A stretch of 64,000 bases of DNA from Glandiceps talaboti. Taxonomy: Eukaryota; Hemichordata; Enteropneusta; Spengelidae. The position numbers and the translations under genes are program-made. Shown here one piece after another: positions 61,714 through 64,000 of the stretch. The notes beneath the pieces are model-generated. The model saw only the letters and a list, made by a program, of their open reading frames with translations, searched no databases and was not told where the DNA came from. Each line of letters opens with the position of its first letter. Positions within the stretch are counted from its first letter, which is position 1. The stretch spans positions 6,614,101 through 6,678,100 of the forward strand of contig NC_135550.1 of assembly GCF_964340395.1 (NCBI RefSeq), given 5' to 3'.

Positions 61714-63057
61714 CTGCAATAGGAAAAACCACTTATCAAGATCCAATTAAGAGACTTACAACAACAATAACTGGTATCCTGTAATTAGCTTTTTGTGGTA
61801 TTAGGCCATGTTATCCAAAATGCTTTAAATCAAGGCAAGACAATAGGTTGACTTGAACAATGTTGGAATGTGTTCTAGGGATCGCAAAACAGTAATAGTC
61901 CAGAGCAAAGTAGAGTACAAAAGAATACTCAAAACATCAAAGAAAACACATTTCACAGAGAAAATGCATAACAATGGTTGAACGATCAATGGGAAACAAA
62001 TTGCCTTCATTAGCATGAAGGGAAAACACAGCAATCAACACCTCTTTTTTCATCAACTTTCTGTAATTATTGTACTTGCCTACTGGAGCATTAAGTGAGT
62101 AATGAGATGGAGACCAAGAGACTATGAGCTAGACTATTAAATGGATTGAATGTAGCACTAGATGAGGTGATTAAATTCATTTTTTATGTCAATTATTCAT
62201 TGGTTGTCACGGTTTCCATTAATCAGAGAGCTGATCCCTGGATTGGCAGCTTTAATGATATAACTTTACAATTTAATTTGTTAGAGTACATCTTAATACC
62301 TCCATTCAGTGTAGTTGGGCTGATCATCCTCTGTATAAACAAGTTTGAGTTGGATGACACATTGTTTGCAGCTATCTACTAAACCATGGTTGGTTTAAAG
62401 TATCTTTCCTAAGCATACACAACTAAGAAAGTGTCTGACAAACATTTGCTATTTGTGCAACTGTTATAGAACTAAATGGGAAACAAATTTCTTTTAACAG
62501 CCAGGGTTTCAGTCCCAGGTTCTTGCATCAGTGTTATCTCATCAGTGGAGATGCAAGGATACATAGGAAAATTCTTTCATTCTTGACCATTTTTCTCTGT
62601 AACTCAGTCAGACAACTGTCTGTTTTTGTCTTTCTAAATTTCAGTCAAACTGGGCATTTTACTACTTGTACCAGGAGTACAAAAGTGTTGAACAAACTTA
62701 CAATCATTTGTAAATATTACAAAGAAAATTGACAATTTCTTAAAGAATGAACCATTTTGGCTGAAGTCAAGTCTTTTTGATATGAGAACAGAAACAAGAC
62801 TTACTTGTTGATTCTGGACCACTTTCTTTTTTCTTGCCTTTGCTCTTGTTCCCATAGCCTTCAGGTTCTTTGATTTTTGTATAGGTGCCACCACATGATC
62901 GTTGATGTTCCCCCCACCAAGGATCTCTTGGTGAGGGTGCTCTATTCATTGCTCTTCTCACTATACCAAAATAAGGTTTTCTTTTCTGACATGGGCCATT
63001 ACATCTCCACCAGTGTTGTCGGTATGAATCAACTTCATCATGAAAAGTGTGGTACAC
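60974..63057 (-). CDS. SPRTN: SPRTN (Spartan) DNA-protein crosslink protease, C-terminal two exons
   Basis: Coding exons 63057-62805 and 61713-60974 give the last 330 aa; the gene continues upstream beyond what I can resolve in the window. The first exon opens VYHTFHDEVDSYRQHWWRCN, almost the human sequence, and contains the zinc-ribbon cysteines of the SprT-like domain (CNGPC, then CGGTYTKIKEPE). The second exon has the SHP box TGTGYVLGG, which binds the segregase p97/VCP. It also has an acidic/serine linker, a KRPRLDK basic patch that could be a nuclear signal, and the UBZ4 finger CPVC-x11-HLDLC at the very end. Family role: replication-coupled proteolysis of DNA-protein crosslinks in the nucleus. 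The HEXXH exon was not found between 63058 and 64000. No canonical PIP box (QxxLxxFF/YF) is visible. Identification is near certain. Confidence 0.94.
61714..62804. other. SPRTN intron
   Basis: Bounded by GTAAGT and TTGCAG. No exon or element was recognised inside. Confidence 0.85.
62805..63057 (-). CDS. SPRTN: SPRTN exon: end of SprT domain and zinc ribbon
   Basis: The acceptor GTATATCCAG leads to GTG TAC CAC (phase 0). It ends ACAA before the donor GTAAGT (phase 1). The conserved text runs from VYHTFHDEVD through PWWGEHQRSCGG and IKEPEGY into a Lys-rich linker. An exon-intron boundary just before VYHTFHDEVD fits my recollection of human SPRTN. Confidence 0.94.
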
Positions 63058-64000
63058 CTGGATATACATGTAAAGACAAAGCCATCAAAGTTTAATCACA
63101 AAGAATAGGAAAGTACTTTACAACACAGTCCTCAAAAAGTGGTAAAATCGCCAACGTTTCCCAGTTAATATTCTTTAACATACACACAGAAAGATACAAA
63201 GAATCATGTGCCCTAAAAAAGAAGCCCAAGCACACTTATATGAGTATTATAGGTGGTGAGATGGTGGGGAAATAACATAGTTTATTCATTCCATTGGGCT
63301 CTAATGTTTGGGGGCCAAGTTTTATTTATTCCAGTAGCTCTATATTTCAAGGTGGGAAATGACCCCCCCCCCCCCCCCCCCCCTGTACTTGATTGACTGT
63401 GTTGCTATCAGTTATTGATGATGAGACAGCCTCTCATACAGGGGAGACAAGTGAAAGTAGAGTAGATCAGAAATAGACAATAAACATCTCAATGAAACGC
63501 ATAAACTACTCTGAGTTCAGTATTAAAAGATTGTGATCACTTCCAGGGGTGACATAGCCATGTATTCCATCAACACTACACAGCTGATATTCCCAAGGAG
63601 CAAGACTTGCATTCCTATCCTTTCCATTTCATGACCTTACATTTGACCTTCATCACTGCCACTTAACCTCTACAGCCCAAATGACATGGTTGCCATGACA
63701 ACTGCCAAAATGTCTTCTGTGCATATGTTATTCCCATCAGGGGATTTTTTTCTCACTTGTTTCACACCAGAGTGAATGATATATATATATATACCAGTGA
63801 TGAAAGATTAGTGAAATTGCATTAATGTATGACATAATTTGGTGCAGTTGGTGTATATATATTATAAATCTGCTAAAAAGAAGTGTAATAAAAATGGTGC
63901 ATTGAAGTCACAGCTTGAATTGAATGGGCTCAGTGGTATTAGCTATGATTTATTACACTGCTCTGGTCTGGAGATCAGGTGCAGTCACTCCTCATTTCTA
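63058..64000. other. SPRTN upstream intron, window end
   Basis: Contains a 22-base C-run at 63363-63384 and a short TA run near 63780. The exon with the HEXXH protease motif was looked for on the minus strand and not seen, so it probably lies beyond the window. Confidence 0.5.
63363..63384. repeat. Poly-C tract
   Basis: Twenty-two consecutive Cs, the longest of more than ten G or C runs scattered through the window. Confidence 0.95.

Overview
This window looks like nuclear DNA of an animal, most likely a marine invertebrate. The genes are split by canonical GT-AG introns, there is no bacterial operon layout, and the sequence is AT-rich and crowded with microsatellites, minisatellites and decayed retroelements (L2/CR1-like LINE ends, a Penelope-like element with a hammerhead ribozyme). 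Three conserved animal genes could be rebuilt exon by exon, all on the minus strand. An invertebrate deuterostome such as a cephalochordate is my best guess. That is an inference from gene content and repeat style, not a species identification.

Layout. (1) 4.4-25.9 kb: a Stum/SPEC3-family membrane protein gene. It has three coding exons (25880-25664, 8134-7955, 4863-4772; 162 aa) separated by introns of 17.5 kb and 3.1 kb. The introns hold a 41-bp minisatellite, a 53-bp minisatellite with a 901-bp higher-order period, a 16-bp satellite, a 3.7-kb TTAA-flanked long-inverted-repeat element with a LINE inside it, a palindrome carrying two degenerate hammerhead motifs, and many tetranucleotide arrays. 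(2) 26-50 kb: a gene-poor stretch with no gene I can name. It holds a 2.2-kb array of a 28-bp repeat (615-bp higher-order period), three short retroelement 3' ends, a Penelope-like element 3' end with a well-formed hammerhead ribozyme at 47403-47445, and a few orphan open exons. (3) 51.3-55.5 kb: a complete five-exon clusterin gene (587 aa). It keeps all ten family cysteines with close to vertebrate spacing, a basic RRRR/S cleavage site between the two cysteine clusters, and an expanded acidic amphipathic middle region. (4) 61.0-63.1 kb to beyond the window: the last two coding exons of the DNA-protein crosslink protease SPRTN (Spartan). They encode the end of the SprT domain with its zinc ribbon, the SHP box and the UBZ4 zinc finger. 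The HEXXH catalytic exon was not found and presumably lies upstream, beyond 64 kb.

The three genes do not form a pathway: one is a mechanosensory or ciliary membrane protein, one a secreted chaperone, one a nuclear repair protease. From memory, human STUM and SPRTN both lie on chromosome 1q42, so their linkage here may be an ancient chromosomal association. The most interesting signals are the clusterin gene in what appears to be an invertebrate, the hammerhead ribozymes tied to Penelope-like sequence, the near-identical 590-bp inverted repeats flanked by TTAA, and the exon of the Stum gene squeezed between two unrelated minisatellites.
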